A DNA stretch of 64,000 nucleotides from Nothophaeocryptopus gaeumannii. Lineage: Eukaryota; Ascomycota; Dothideomycetes; Mycosphaerellales; Mycosphaerellaceae. The translations under genes were made by a program, and so were the position numbers. A model generated the notes under the pieces. That model saw nothing but the letters and a program-made list of their open reading frames with translations, had not been told where the DNA came from and made no database searches. The stretch lies in NCBI GenBank assembly GCA_031771865.1, contig JASISA010000023.1, positions 1,736,001 through 1,800,000 on the forward strand, in the 5' to 3' direction. Numbering within the stretch: the stretch's first letter is position 1; each line of letters starts with the position of its first letter. Positions 1 to 9,972 of this stretch are shown here, one piece after another.

Positions 1-238
1 TACGAACACATGACCTCGATCTAAATCCTCCGATCCCTTTGTCAGCAAGGTTTCGACTTCGCTAAAGGCACGCACCTTACCTTGTACAGGTCACTTTCAC
101 AGCTCGCATTCGGAAGAAAGGCCCAAGTGGAACACAGCGCACGGCTAAGTATTAATAGTCCGACACGATGTGGTATCTATACAAGTCAATTACAGCCCTC
201 AACGATTCGCAGCTGCGACCACATCTACTCCCACCAAA

Positions 239-877
239 ATGGCATCCCTAACAGACATCGTCCCACCATACCTCCACACAGAACGCCTAACTCTCGTCCT
301 CTGTTCCAAAACCCACGAAGAATACCAACTCCTCCTAAACTGCATGAACAATCCAACAGCCCTCGCCAAACAAGGCGACTACAATGTCCGCACCCCAGAG
401 GCATTAGACGCCATGACCGCCATGGCCCGTCTCCGTGACCCACGCTTTAAAAACGGAAAAGCAGATCAAGATGTCTGGTATATAATCCATCTAGGGCGTG
501 AAAATCCCCACGGAGAAATGATCGGTGCAATCAGCCTTGCTCAACGAGAAGTCCAATCCAAAGGTGAAACATTCATCCTCCCTCCCGATCCCGGATGGGT
601 TTTACTCGAACCGTACATGGGCAAAGGATATGCGACAGAAGCTGCTAAGGAAGTCATTAGATGGGCGAGAGAGGAAGGGGGTTGGAAGGATATGATTGTT
701 TTCTTTGATGAGAATAATCGGGAGAGTAATCGGGTTGGGGAGAAATTAGGGTTTGTTCAGGATGGGAGTTGTAGGGATTTGAGTCGGCCGCCTGCGGTAC
801 TTAATATTGGGATACTGCCTGATATGGAGAGTGTGGCGGAGAGGTGTAAGGAGGGGATTTGGTTGACGCCGCACTGA
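239..877 (+). CDS. GNAT-family N-acetyltransferase
   Basis: Uninterrupted 212-residue protein that resembles the RimJ/RimL-like (Acetyltransf_3) branch of the GNAT superfamily, which transfers acetyl from acetyl-CoA to an amine; the acceptor cannot be told from sequence. The N-terminus has the typical PPYLHTERLTL opening strand. Around residues 127-135 the segment YMGKGYATEA matches the acetyl-CoA pyrophosphate-binding motif (Q/R-x-x-G-x-G/A). A late ENNRESNRVGEKLGF segment is the usual asparagine-rich motif B. The frame is open 23 codons further upstream, but the ATG at 239 starts the conserved region and is preferred. No introns and no signal peptide. The downstream neighbour is convergent. 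Confidence 0.85.
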   Translation: MASLTDIVPPYLHTERLTLVLCSKTHEEYQLLLNCMNNPTALAKQGDYNVRTPEALDAMTAMARLRDPRFKNGKADQDVWYIIHLGRENPHGEMIGAISLAQREVQSKGETFILPPDPGWVLLEPYMGKGYATEAAKEVIRWAREEGGWKDMIVFFDENNRESNRVGEKLGFVQDGSCRDLSRPPAVLNIGILPDMESVAERCKEGIWLTPH

Positions 878-1211
878 GGAAACGTTAGTAGATTGTACGT
901 GCTCGAAACAGACGTTGCAGGAAGCCCTCAGTCTCGATCATAGTTTCTGCCTTTCTCAGAGGGTCCAGTTATTTGAAGGCAGAATCTGTGGCTCTGAGCT
1001 AACACTCCAGGAGAGCAAGCCTCTTTTGATGCCTCAAGCTGTAGCATACAACTCGCCTCTGGAAATGGTTGGCTGGAGGGATAGAAAGAGTCTTTAACGT
1101 CGAAGAGCATCATCTCTCCAGACTTCCATGATTGGTTCCATTGCTTTTACCTTTTCGTACATACCATTCTCATGATTCCATCGCCTCTCCGTCCCCACAA
1201 GTCCCGCGAGC
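878..1211. other. convergent intergenic gap
   Basis: Between the 3' ends of the GNAT gene (+) and the SnoaL-like gene (-). Only short non-conserved open frames; presumably the two 3' untranslated regions. Confidence 0.5.
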
Positions 1212-1663
1212 CTACTCCGCCATCGTCTGTTGGTGAAAAGCCAACATCCACTTGTCGCCTTCCAAACGCCAGACGCTGCAGCACAAGGCATCGAAATCAA
1301 CATCCCGCTTATCATCCGGCGTAGCAGGCGATCTCGTCGCCACAGCATTATAACTAATAACAGCTCCAGTCTCTCCAATCGCCTGCACATCGACCTTTCG
1401 CAAGCTGAACTTCTTCCAGGGTACAAAAGCCGGTGAATGTAATATCTCGCGCACAGAGGGTGCGGTCTTTGAGGTAACTTTGAGTCCTAACGGGAACTGC
1501 AAATGTAAGTACGATTGCTCTCATAAGACAGCCTAGGGATTTCTACCTGCATGATACAATCGCTTGCGAGAAATGGTAATAGATCCGCTCCACTCCGTTG
1601 GAGGGCTTTCCATGTGTTCTCTTCCAAGTCGAGAATCTCGTCGTGAAGTTTTGATGAGGACAT
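1212..1663 (-). CDS. SnoaL-like / DUF4440 protein
   Basis: Two exons, 1547-1663 and 1212-1496, with a 50-base intron at 1497-1546 (GTAGAA...TTGCAG). The spliced product has 133 residues, starting MSSSKLHDEILDLEENTWKA. It looks like the small cystatin-fold SnoaL/NTF2-like family DUF4440: an N-terminal helix ending in a SDCIMQ turn, then beta strands and the characteristic closing segment with a Trp before the terminal FHQQT. Members are ketosteroid-isomerase-fold proteins of varied or unknown function. The match is by family look, with no catalytic residues assigned, so no reaction is proposed. The exon 1 frame continues exactly into exon 2, supporting the model. Confidence 0.72.
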
Positions 1664-2018
1664 TATCAGTATCCAATGACCGTTTTGACGATTTCAGTAT
1701 GTCGTGTGAGGGATGAAGATTGTATGTATGTAGTTGTAGTGAAGACCATGAAGTTGGAAGGATGCGAGGAGGAAGTGGGAACGAGACGCAAGAGAAGACA
1801 GGGAAGGTGTGACGAGCGATCTCGACTGACGCCTGAACACCAGGCTTTGATGCTTGTGACACAGCCTAAATAAGTCCAATTGATCTTGAACGGAATGTTG
1901 CCAGCTCAGAAGAGCGGTGTGCGACCATCAAGGTGTCAACTGAATCCCATACACGATCGCACTTTTGCTCATTCGCCGTTGTTATCATAGACATCTTTCT
2001 GACCCTCAGCATATCCCT
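1664..2018. other. intergenic gap, promoter side of the SnoaL-like gene
   Basis: Lies upstream of the SnoaL-like gene and downstream of the Cys-rich gene (both minus). No feature recognised. Confidence 0.4.
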
Positions 2019-3145
2019 TCACGTATTTGCCTTTGCGGGTACCTGGCATCGCAACCGCCCGCAATTGGAGTCGGCGGTTTGGGTACGAGGCATGGCACGC
2101 ACCTTAGTGATGCCAACGCTCACGCGGGAGACTACATCTTCGTAGTCTTCCACGCAGTGCTTCACATGCGTGAGAATGCAAGGCTCGTAGGAGCATGCTG
2201 TGAAGATGCAACCACAGTCTACTGGACCGTATGCCCGGGTCTTGCCATGATGGCAGCGAAAGCCTTTGGGCGGCGGGACATAGCATAGCGGATGGCCGGG
2301 TTTGCTCTCGATCCTGAATGCAGTCAGTACACGCACATCGAGAGTTCTCCAGACCACTCACGTCTCGTTGCCTAGCTTGAGTTCGTTCACCCGCATCGAC
2401 ATCTCTGCAAGCTCGGCTCGAGCGCTGTCGAAAGGCACCCTCATGTCCACAAATCTGGCTGCGTTGGCTTGTTCTTGAAGCTTCTGCTCGACTCCGTACG
2501 ATACCTGAAGCCTCATGCTCAGAGCTTCGATCTTCGACAATTAGGACAGAATTTCCTGTGTCTGCCTCGCAATCGCAGACATCCGGATCTGCCTCTTCGC
2601 ACTCTCGATGATAGTGTAAGGGGTATGGCTTTTGGCGCAAAGAGGGTTCTTGCACTTGCTCCCATCCGATGTGCGAGTGAATTTCTCGAGTCTTGAGCAA
2701 TTCCGGTCAGTGTTGGGGTTAGAGCGATGCTCTCTGATACTGTCGACTACGATCAGCCTCTGTGCTCATAAACGCAACCTAAGCTTGATACTCACATCTC
2801 GCCTCCTTCTGGAAAGCTGAGTGGCAGGAATTGCAGACGGGGCTTCGGGCCGCTGCAACCTCAGCAGCTGGACGAGACTCTCCTGGACCAAGAGACCAGC
2901 ACGCTCCGAAAGAGCAGTCATTGATGTTATCCACCTTTTCAATCTCGTCGAGTCGAGTGAGAAAAGCAATGCCGGCCTGCGCATCTTGCGGGCCAATGAC
3001 TGCTTCAGTTAGAGCCTGCATCCATGGGAACGGGCCATAATACTCACCCAAGGCCAAAGTTCACACCAAATTCGAGGCACTTTGCGCATGCGCTGTGACG
3101 CGCAGCGAAGATCTGGAGTGTTCCCCTAATGTCCCGGGTAGCCAT
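2019..3145 (-). CDS. Cys-rich, coiled-coil hypothetical protein with disrupted frame
   Basis: Several exon-like segments on one strand look like one unrecognised protein. The ATG at 3145 opens MATRDIRGTLQIFAARHSA with a CAKC pair. Next come a CNSC pair followed by HSAFQKEA, a segment with NCSRLEKF and CKNPLC (about 2700-2620), a coiled-coil stretch (about 2600-2362) and a Cys/His-rich C-terminus ending at 2019. The last intron, 2314-2361 (GTGAGT, CTGAC branch, CAG), fits perfectly. Paired cysteines suggest metal binding. Two oddities: a TAA at 2541-2543 sits in frame within the coiled coil, between ILS and LSKIEAL, and the second and third segments cannot be joined in frame at the obvious GTGAGT donor near 2774. 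The gene may be a recent pseudogene or have an unusual structure. Function unknown. Confidence 0.45.
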
Positions 3146-3333
3146 GATGGCCGATCGAGTGTGAGCGAGATTGCATGCAGGTGAGGCCAAGGTGGAGGAG
3201 GACAAAGACTTTCAAGTCGGAAGAGAAGCTTAGAGAGGTCCAAGGCTAATGACGCAAGCATGTGAAAGTGCAGACAGGGGTGTTGCGCACGCTCCTCGTA
3301 GCCACACGTAGACTCAAAGAGGATTTCAATCTT

Positions 3334-4701
3334 CTACAACTTCGCAGCAGCTAGTTCCATCTCTGCCTTTCGAGGACCCGTGAAACCAAACAAGTATCCA
3401 GCAACCTTCCTCATCTGGATTTCCTCACTACCTTCAGTGATTCTGTACCTCCGATGATGTCGGTAGATGTGCTCGAACGGATAATGGCGACCTGGTTCCA
3501 AAGTCAGCAATCAACAACATGTCGTCTGAGTTATGATCAGGAACTCACTGTATCCCCATCCACCATGCGTCTGGATCGCCCGATCCGCAGCCTGTGTGCA
3601 CAGCCTATTCGCCCAGTAATTACACATGCTGACTTTGTCGCTAATCTTCTGCTCAACCTCCTTGTGTGGCATCGAATCCATTTCCCAGGCTGTCTTGCGG
3701 ATCAACTGCCGCAGCATCTCACATTGAGTGGCAAGCTCAACGAGTGGAAACTGAATTGCTTGGTTCGCAGCAAGCGGGTTGCCAAATGGCTGGCGCTTGC
3801 GAGCATATTTGACTGATTCGTTCACGCAGTATACCGCAGCACCGAGCGATGAAGCAGCTTGTCGAATTCTGTTCTCGTGAACGAATGCCTGGGCAATGGC
3901 GAGACCTCCTTCGGGTGGACCGATGATAGCGGAAGCCGAAACGCGAACGTTTGTGAGGGAGACGGTGGCATGATCTGTGGGCATGTTGAAGGTCCATTCG
4001 TACGATTCTACCTTGAGGCCTGGAGTGTTTCTGGGCACGTTGAAGCATGTAATGCCTTTCGCTTCGCCGTCCTTGCCACTGGTCCGGGCGAAGATGAAGC
4101 AATTGGTGGCCTTGTGCATACCTGTCTGCCACATCTTCCCGCCGTTGATGACATAGCTGCCATCAGGTTGTTTAGCGGCCTTGGTCGACATGAAGGTCGC
4201 GTCGCTGCCGTGTCCTGGTTCCGTCAGTCCAAAGGTGATCCGAACCTTGCCTGCAAGCCTCCCTCCTATCAACTCTTTCTTCTGCTCCTCGCTCCCAAAG
4301 TGCTGTACCATGACCACATCAGGAAAGTTGCCTACGCAGCTGTGCTCATTCTGCAGATCGTTGAAAAGACCTAGACCTTTGGCAGCTAAGTGTTCTCTGA
4401 TCACGGCCATCCATAGATTCGATCCACGTCCTGAGTCCGTGTTCTGCCCGCCGTATTGTCTTGGGAGGCTGAACCTATAGAAGCCTGCCTTGTCTGCTCT
4501 TCTTGTGGCTTCGGCGAGTAATGATTCCCACTCTTCAGTTGGCAGCCCTTGGTCCGCCCAGTTCGTGCGCGCGTACTCTCTACGATGGTCGAAGAAGCGA
4601 TCGTTGTCGTCTTGTTTCTGTAGAGGCGTGATCTCGCGTTCGATGAAGTCGTCCAGACGATCCAGGTAAGCTTTGAGGTCGGCGGGTATATCGAAGTTCA
4701 T
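3334..4701 (-). CDS. acyl-CoA dehydrogenase family protein
   Basis: Flavoprotein of the acyl-CoA dehydrogenase superfamily, oxidising an acyl-CoA-type substrate at the alpha-beta bond using FAD. Exon 1 is 3549-4701, intron 3492-3548 (GTGAGT...CCAG) and exon 2 3334-3491, giving 436 residues. The flavin/substrate segment FGLTEPGHGSD lies at residues 157-167, the GGKMWQTG strand at about 187-194, and the conserved GGWGYS near 380. The spliced C-terminus RHYPFEHIYRHHRRYRITEG followed by SEEIQMRKVAGYLFGF is a typical family ending. No clear mitochondrial presequence; the terminus starts directly with MNFDIPADLKAYLDRLDDFI, so peroxisome or cytosol is possible, although the C-terminus AKL resembles a PTS1 tripeptide. 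Exact substrate unknown. Confidence 0.88.
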
Positions 4702-5260
4702 GGTGCTTTTCGGGAAGCTCTAGTGGTCATTTCTGTAGAGGACAACTCGGCTCTTCCAATCCGGCCTCTGGACGAACCGGATGGCAAGTATTCGCCTGTT
4801 ATGCACCTGGAGTCAGGCTCAGTAGTATCTCGTTGCGTGCTCTCAGAGGAGGTCCAACAACTACGGAGGTGAGAAGAAACGGAGCGTATACTGTAACTTT
4901 TCGCACCTACAATCAGTCAATGTCTCCTACAAGATGTACTTTATGCATGGCATGTCGATATTGTTGATGGACCTCGGGCTTGCTTGCAATCCATGTCGGT
5001 TGGCACAAGATTCCCCGCAGGCCCGTGCACCTGGTCAGTGCTCTTGACTCGCGCTACACGACTTCACGTTATTCATCTCCTGATCAATACCGTGACCTCC
5101 CGAACCCTTCCCTCACTCTATTAACTCTAAACGACCCGACACCCAGGCCGTCTCTTTCTTTAGAAGAGGACCTCTTCCTATGCGCTGTTACGTTCACTTG
5201 GATGTCTGATTACCGTCGTAGTACTATTTGATGAGGTACTGAAGCTGAAAGGCTAAGAGA
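4702..5260. other. intergenic gap upstream of the acyl-CoA dehydrogenase
   Basis: Promoter side of the acyl-CoA dehydrogenase gene. No protein-like frame seen; an 83-codon frame at 4980-5231 has no family features. Confidence 0.4.
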
Positions 5261-5263
5261 TAT

Positions 5264-5815
5264 GCTTATGCTGATTACAAGACCTATGCGACCGCTCTCC
5301 GCGCCGCCGCATCAGGAAATCTACTGCCTCCGACATGACTGACCACGTCTGTCGGCTCTACATGGGGATGTTTCGTGTACTTGAAACCTTTTTCGTTGAG
5401 GTCTCCTAGAATCTGCACTTCCTCCAAGGACTCTAAACGGGCCAACTGTCTAGTTCACAGTGAACCCTTACGTGACCGCTCTCAAAGTCGCCGCGTGGTG
5501 CCATCTGCCGCCTCCGGTGTGACCAGCAATGTCGATTGAATGCATCTGGAGATGCTTCGTACAACTCATCTCCACTGACATGGAGCAATCTTGGACTCTT
5601 CCTCTACTTCGTATAATTCGAATTCAGTCGTGATAATATTCCATTAGTACTGAAAAGCGGAAATGCTTGGACTATGCTTGTTACAAGTCCCGAAACATAT
5701 GCAACCGCTCGCCGAATCGCCTTATGCAGAAATCTACTGCCTACGACGTGACCACTCATGTCTATGAGATTCGTCTGGAGATTCCTCGCATGACTTCCTC
5801 TTCTATCACTTTCTG
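5264..5815. repeat. three degenerate copies of a roughly 110-base unit
   Basis: Three diverged copies begin near 5265, 5455 and 5680, about 185 and 229 bases apart. Shared blocks in order: a TGACCGCTC/TGCAACCGCTC block (5285, 5470, 5699), GAAATCTACTGCCT or CATCTGCCGCCTCC, a TGACCA core, then CTGGAGATGCTTCGTAC-like sequence. On the minus strand the copies give related peptides with an H-V/T-G-G-x-R core followed by RAV. They sit directly 3' of the stop codon of the Hsp70-like gene, so they could be relics of a duplicated 3' end or an old element. Nature unresolved. Confidence 0.5.
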
Positions 5816-5822
5816 GTTCGCT

Positions 5823-7800
5823 CTAGTCTACGAATTCGTTATGATTCTTCTCCCAGATCGTATCCTGATGCTCAAAGGCCACCGTTCCTTTGAACCCCAA
5901 CTTCTCGTCTTCCTCATACTCGTCGCTCTCCTTCGGCTTCAGAAACTAATACACAAGCATCATGTCAACGCCATTGCAAGTCCTGACGCATACCCTAGCC
6001 GGGACCTTGTAATGCTTTCCGTCGTCCATGTTCACTACCTTGTAACCATGTTCTATCAGCTTCTCTTTTCGCAAAGGTACTGTCATCTTGCACGCAGGAT
6101 ATACGCCCTCGCGAAATTGATAATCGTCGTCTCCGATCTTCGGTCTCTTGACGAGTCTCTTCGACATGGCAGCTTCCGCAAAATGATTCGAGAGGTAGAC
6201 AAACTCGTCATTGACGACGGGATTGTCCACGTGAACGAAGTAGAAGAGCCCAAGGTGTCTCTTCACAACTTGGCTGGGAAGCAGGACATGGTCCTTTTCA
6301 AGCACGATGGCCAAGCGATCCTCAACAATGTCCACCTTGGGGTCGTATGGGTCGCCTTGACCCATGGCTGATACTGGATCTCCCCTTCGTGGTCCTCAAG
6401 AAAGGAGTCAATGTGTATCTCGTCGTTGAAGATCTGGCGCTGAAGCATGGCATAGCCGTATAGTGAAGGGAGCCCAGTCGTCTTGATTTTGTCGTAACGG
6501 AGAAGAGCTCCAATGGCCACAGCAAAACATTCCGCTGTGTCTGTGTCGTTTGGACGAACGACATCAATGCCCTGTGGCTCGTACATCTCGCGCATCTGTT
6601 GCATGTCAGTTAGCACAATTGAATACGGTATTGTAGCACTGAGCATCGTACCTTGTCCATCAAGTAGCTGCTCTTCGAGAACCCTCCAGTAATCATTATG
6701 AGCGTCGGCTTGGTCTTCTTGATATGCTTGTTGGTAATATCGATGATCCTTGAGATCACGCTGTCCAGAGCAGCCAAGAGCTCATCTTTTCGGATCTCAA
6801 AATTGATGTAACTGCCATCAATACCCCAGATCGTTCCGACATTGAAGTCACGATCCATTCTGAACTCCCTCTTAGCCTTTTCGATAGCAATGAGTGCTCG
6901 GCGAGTGAAGTCCCGCTCTGATGAATCGAGCTTCTGCACTACTTTGACCTTCCAATCCCTTCCCATGCGCTGGAGGAGTGCTTCGAACAGGAACTCGTCG
7001 ACTTTGACGGATCCGCAGACTTCGCCACTGGACGTATGAATGGGTTTCAGCCGGCTGTTGATCGTGAGCTTGCTCTCGAGCTCATACAGCGCAAAGTCTC
7101 CAGTGCCGCATCCGAGGTCCTCAACGAGGACGGCGTCGCCTTTCTTCAGCTGTCTGCTCACTTTGATTTTCTTTTGCGCGATCTTGTCAACGAGGTATGC
7201 AAGAGCACATTGAGGCTCTGAAGCAAGTACCACGATCTGGAGACCAGCTCTCTTTACCGCAGCTTGCATCCTTCGCCTGGCATCTGGTGTCCACATTTGT
7301 GGCACTGTGACACGAACCTTCACATTTCTGAGAAGCTCGTCCATGTCCTTTTTGAAAAAGATTTTGTCTTGACCCTTCCGCAGAGCTTCCTTAGCTGCTT
7401 CGACAACAGCTTTTAGGTGCTCCGCGATGAGATCGTCTAGCGTCTTGTCCCCGGGAAGATCAGCCAGAATGCCGTTCACTCTCTCGCTGATCTGTTGAGT
7501 CTCGGGTCCTGGGTACAGAGGAAGCTTGTAGAAATCGATGACCTTGTCCGAGATGGTAGAGTCCTTGTCTGCAAGTTTCTCCAGCTCAAGGCCATGGACG
7601 AAGCCGTCATCAGTCCAGGTAGCCATAATGCGTACTTCATAAGCCTTTCCATCGATGAGTAGCGGAAGGACTTGAGTGCCACTGACGCGCTTTCCCTTAC
7701 AGGTTATAGCGTACGCTACCACCCATTTCCAAGTACCCCAGTCGATAGCCAGCTCAACCTCATAGCCGTCAAGGCCAGCAGCACTTCGCTTAGGTGGCAT
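5823..7800 (-). CDS. Hsp70-like actin-fold ATPase, frameshifted in its 3' part
   Basis: Divergent Hsp70/actin-type ATPase of a fungal-expanded family. Exons: 6652-7800, 5994-6595, 5823-5945; introns 6596-6651 and 5946-5993. The N-terminal LAIDWGTWKW corresponds to the phosphate-1 loop, VEDLGCGTGDFALYE (about residue 230) to the phosphate-2 loop, and MITGGFSKSSYLMDK (about 370-385) to the adenosine loop. No canonical substrate-binding domain or EEVD tail is seen; the C-terminus ends HNEFVD. In exon 2 the frame shifts by one base near 6350-6360, after GEIQYQPWVK; the downstream frame GDPYDPKVDIVEDRL continues the protein. Adding one G to the short G run restores it, so this is either a one-base sequence error or a disabling mutation. 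Function unknown; members are often near immunity-type genes. Confidence 0.72.
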
Positions 7801-8214
7801 ACTGTTGAGTGGTTGGCGTATGTGGTGTGCTGACGATAGTTGGTGTAGACTGCGTATGTAGGACGATGGTCTGAGAGTCGTGTATGGTTGATGTCGTGAG
7901 CTCGTCGATAACAGATCGGACGAGAAAGAAGGCGGTGGAAGCCTTCACGATAGCAGAGTTGATGGCTGCCTGCTTGAAGTGAGCCGCTGCAAAATGCAAT
8001 CTGAAGCAATGACTGAAGTCGGCTACGCTTCCAAGACGCGGAAGCCCTTCACTTCCCCCCATCACATGCTCCGCGGCGTTTGTTCGAAGCCATCCCAGCA
8101 AACGGGCGCTAGCGCTTGTCGACAGAACGCTTCAGTGGACCTGCACTCATCGTGCAGAGTTGGCATCGACACCCACCTTCAGACATTGCTCACATCTACA
8201 CTCCGTCAGCGAAG
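7801..8214. promoter_or_regulatory. divergent intergenic region
   Basis: Separates the starts of the Hsp70-like gene (-) and the decayed gene at 8215 (+), so it should hold both promoters. No specific element recognised. Confidence 0.3.
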
Positions 8215-9900
8215 ATGTCAACATCTTCAGCCGTCAAGGGCGAGGTTCCCGACATCGCAGATGTGCTTCGCGCAATCGACTTGCAGCGTGGTAAGCTTGA
8301 CGAGCAGAAAGCTCAAGCCGATCTCCTCAACGACCTCATCCGCAAGAAAAATCCACAAAGCCTCTCGGACCATGAGATGAAGAGAGTATATAAGAGGCTG
8401 CGAGACAATATCAGGAAGACCACGCACGAGCAGGGACACACGGAGAAAAAATGGGAATGGGTGGTTGTGCAGACGATTCGCACAGAGCCCAACGATCTCT
8501 TCAGGGAAGGAACATCTATCCTCAATAAAGAGTTTCTCGCCAAGAACGGAATCGAGGTTGCCGACGATGAGGATGACGAGGGATCGAGTGAGATAGAGGC
8601 ATCAGGAGAAGGCGATGTTTCCTGAGGTGCAGGCGAATCTCATCCTCCGAAGGTGAAGGTCGAAAGTACCAGAAAGCGTGTGCACAGTGAGGGCGCCCCC
8701 GAGCGCCAGGCTAAGAAGACAAAGCTCTCTCTAAAGGCACCCTGGAACCTCGATGTGGAAAGGCGAGCTCTTGATACTCCCGAGAAGCCAGAGACAGAGG
8801 TAGCCGGAAGAGATGCGCTCCGCAAACACCTCTGACCCAGAGGCTGACAGGGATGCGCCGAGAATCGCTCCCACAAAACCGCCGACCAGAATGACTGAGA
8901 TAGTGCAGATGACAGACCAGAAATGGGTATCCGAGCAAATGGACCAGATAGAGACCCTCACGTGGCACGCAGCCCTCGCATATCTCCAGGAAAACCAGAT
9001 CGACGAAGGTGCCGCATCGTTCTTCGTGCCTCTCCCGGGATCTCAACTGAAAGAGCTGTACGAGACACTCTTCGGAGAAGGCTGGCAGGGCAAAGTCTTC
9101 GACATGACGAAACGCAAAGCTCTCCCGACGCAAGTCTATCTGGTCCAGGGTCTCTTCGCTGCTGCTCTTCATCGCACTGTCTTCAAGGCCACCGTTCCTC
9201 TACCCCGAGATATCGGACAAAAGATGGCAGCTCTTGGTCCCGACAAGCGATTTTTCGATGAGCTCATCAACGACTACGGCCATGACGCAGATGTGGCTCT
9301 CAAACTGATGGCTTCGAAGCAAGCCGCTGATCCAGACTTCAAGAGTGCCCATATCGCGACGACTGCTCGAGATCTTGCCGGCTCAGCAGCCCTCCAAATC
9401 CAGCCTCATCTCGAGCTCTTGACGAAACTTGAGAATATGCCCGAACGTACTCTGAACTACGGTAATTGGCTGAACAATCTGTAGAACGCCTTCGAGCATG
9501 CCTTGTTCGTGAAACAGATGCTCGCCAACTCGTCACTCGGTCCTTTCGATTTTGGATGGGCGAACTCCGGGCAGCCGGTTGACTACTCGCTACGTGTTTG
9601 AATCAATCATATCCTTATCTTGACCACAATTGACTCAGAAATAGCGACACAAGCCAAAGTTCCCGTTCCAGGGCTCCGCCGTCGTCGTTCACTCTGTGCT
9701 ATCATCGGTCCTACGGATCACGGCAGCCGAGAAGATCTACTTCTCCAAGACGGTCATCGTTCCCACGGTGCCAGCGGAAGAGTAACGCATCTTCCGGCCG
9801 AGAAGAGGTGGACATCAAGTATGGACGCATCGTCTCCAGCGAAGGAGTCCACTTTGGAAAACCACCAGGCGGAAGCCGGCCACATTCAACAACCCTATGC
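8215..9900 (+). pseudogene. decayed gene of unknown function, several stops and a frameshift
   Basis: A continuous protein-like sequence can be followed through interruptions. The intact first part (8215-8625, 136 codons) is an acidic-tailed protein with a basic central helix. TGA at 8623-8625 is followed in the same frame by a lysine/arginine-rich stretch with an NLS-like RQAKKTKL. Near 8813-8835 the frame shifts to a long open part (8813-9484) rich in amphipathic helices. TAG at 9482-9484 is again followed in frame by NAFEHALFVKQMLANSSLG. A possible intron (about 9599-9647) then leads to SAVVVHSVLSSVLRITAAEK, ending at 9785. Further coding-like sequence in another frame (DIKYGRIVSSEGVHFGKPPG) runs to about 9900. 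No domain recognised. A gene finder may report the pieces 8215-8625 and 8813-9484 as separate genes. Confidence 0.5.
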
Positions 9901-9972
9901 GTTCGAGAGATCTACATCTGTACACAAGCTCTCTCTCTGAACAATCACTCAAGACGCTCCTCTCATTGCCAT

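Noticed and set aside
5667..6371. 234-codon plus-strand ORF over the Hsp70-like gene
   Set aside because: Antisense shadow: the minus strand carries the conserved Hsp70-like sequence with good introns.
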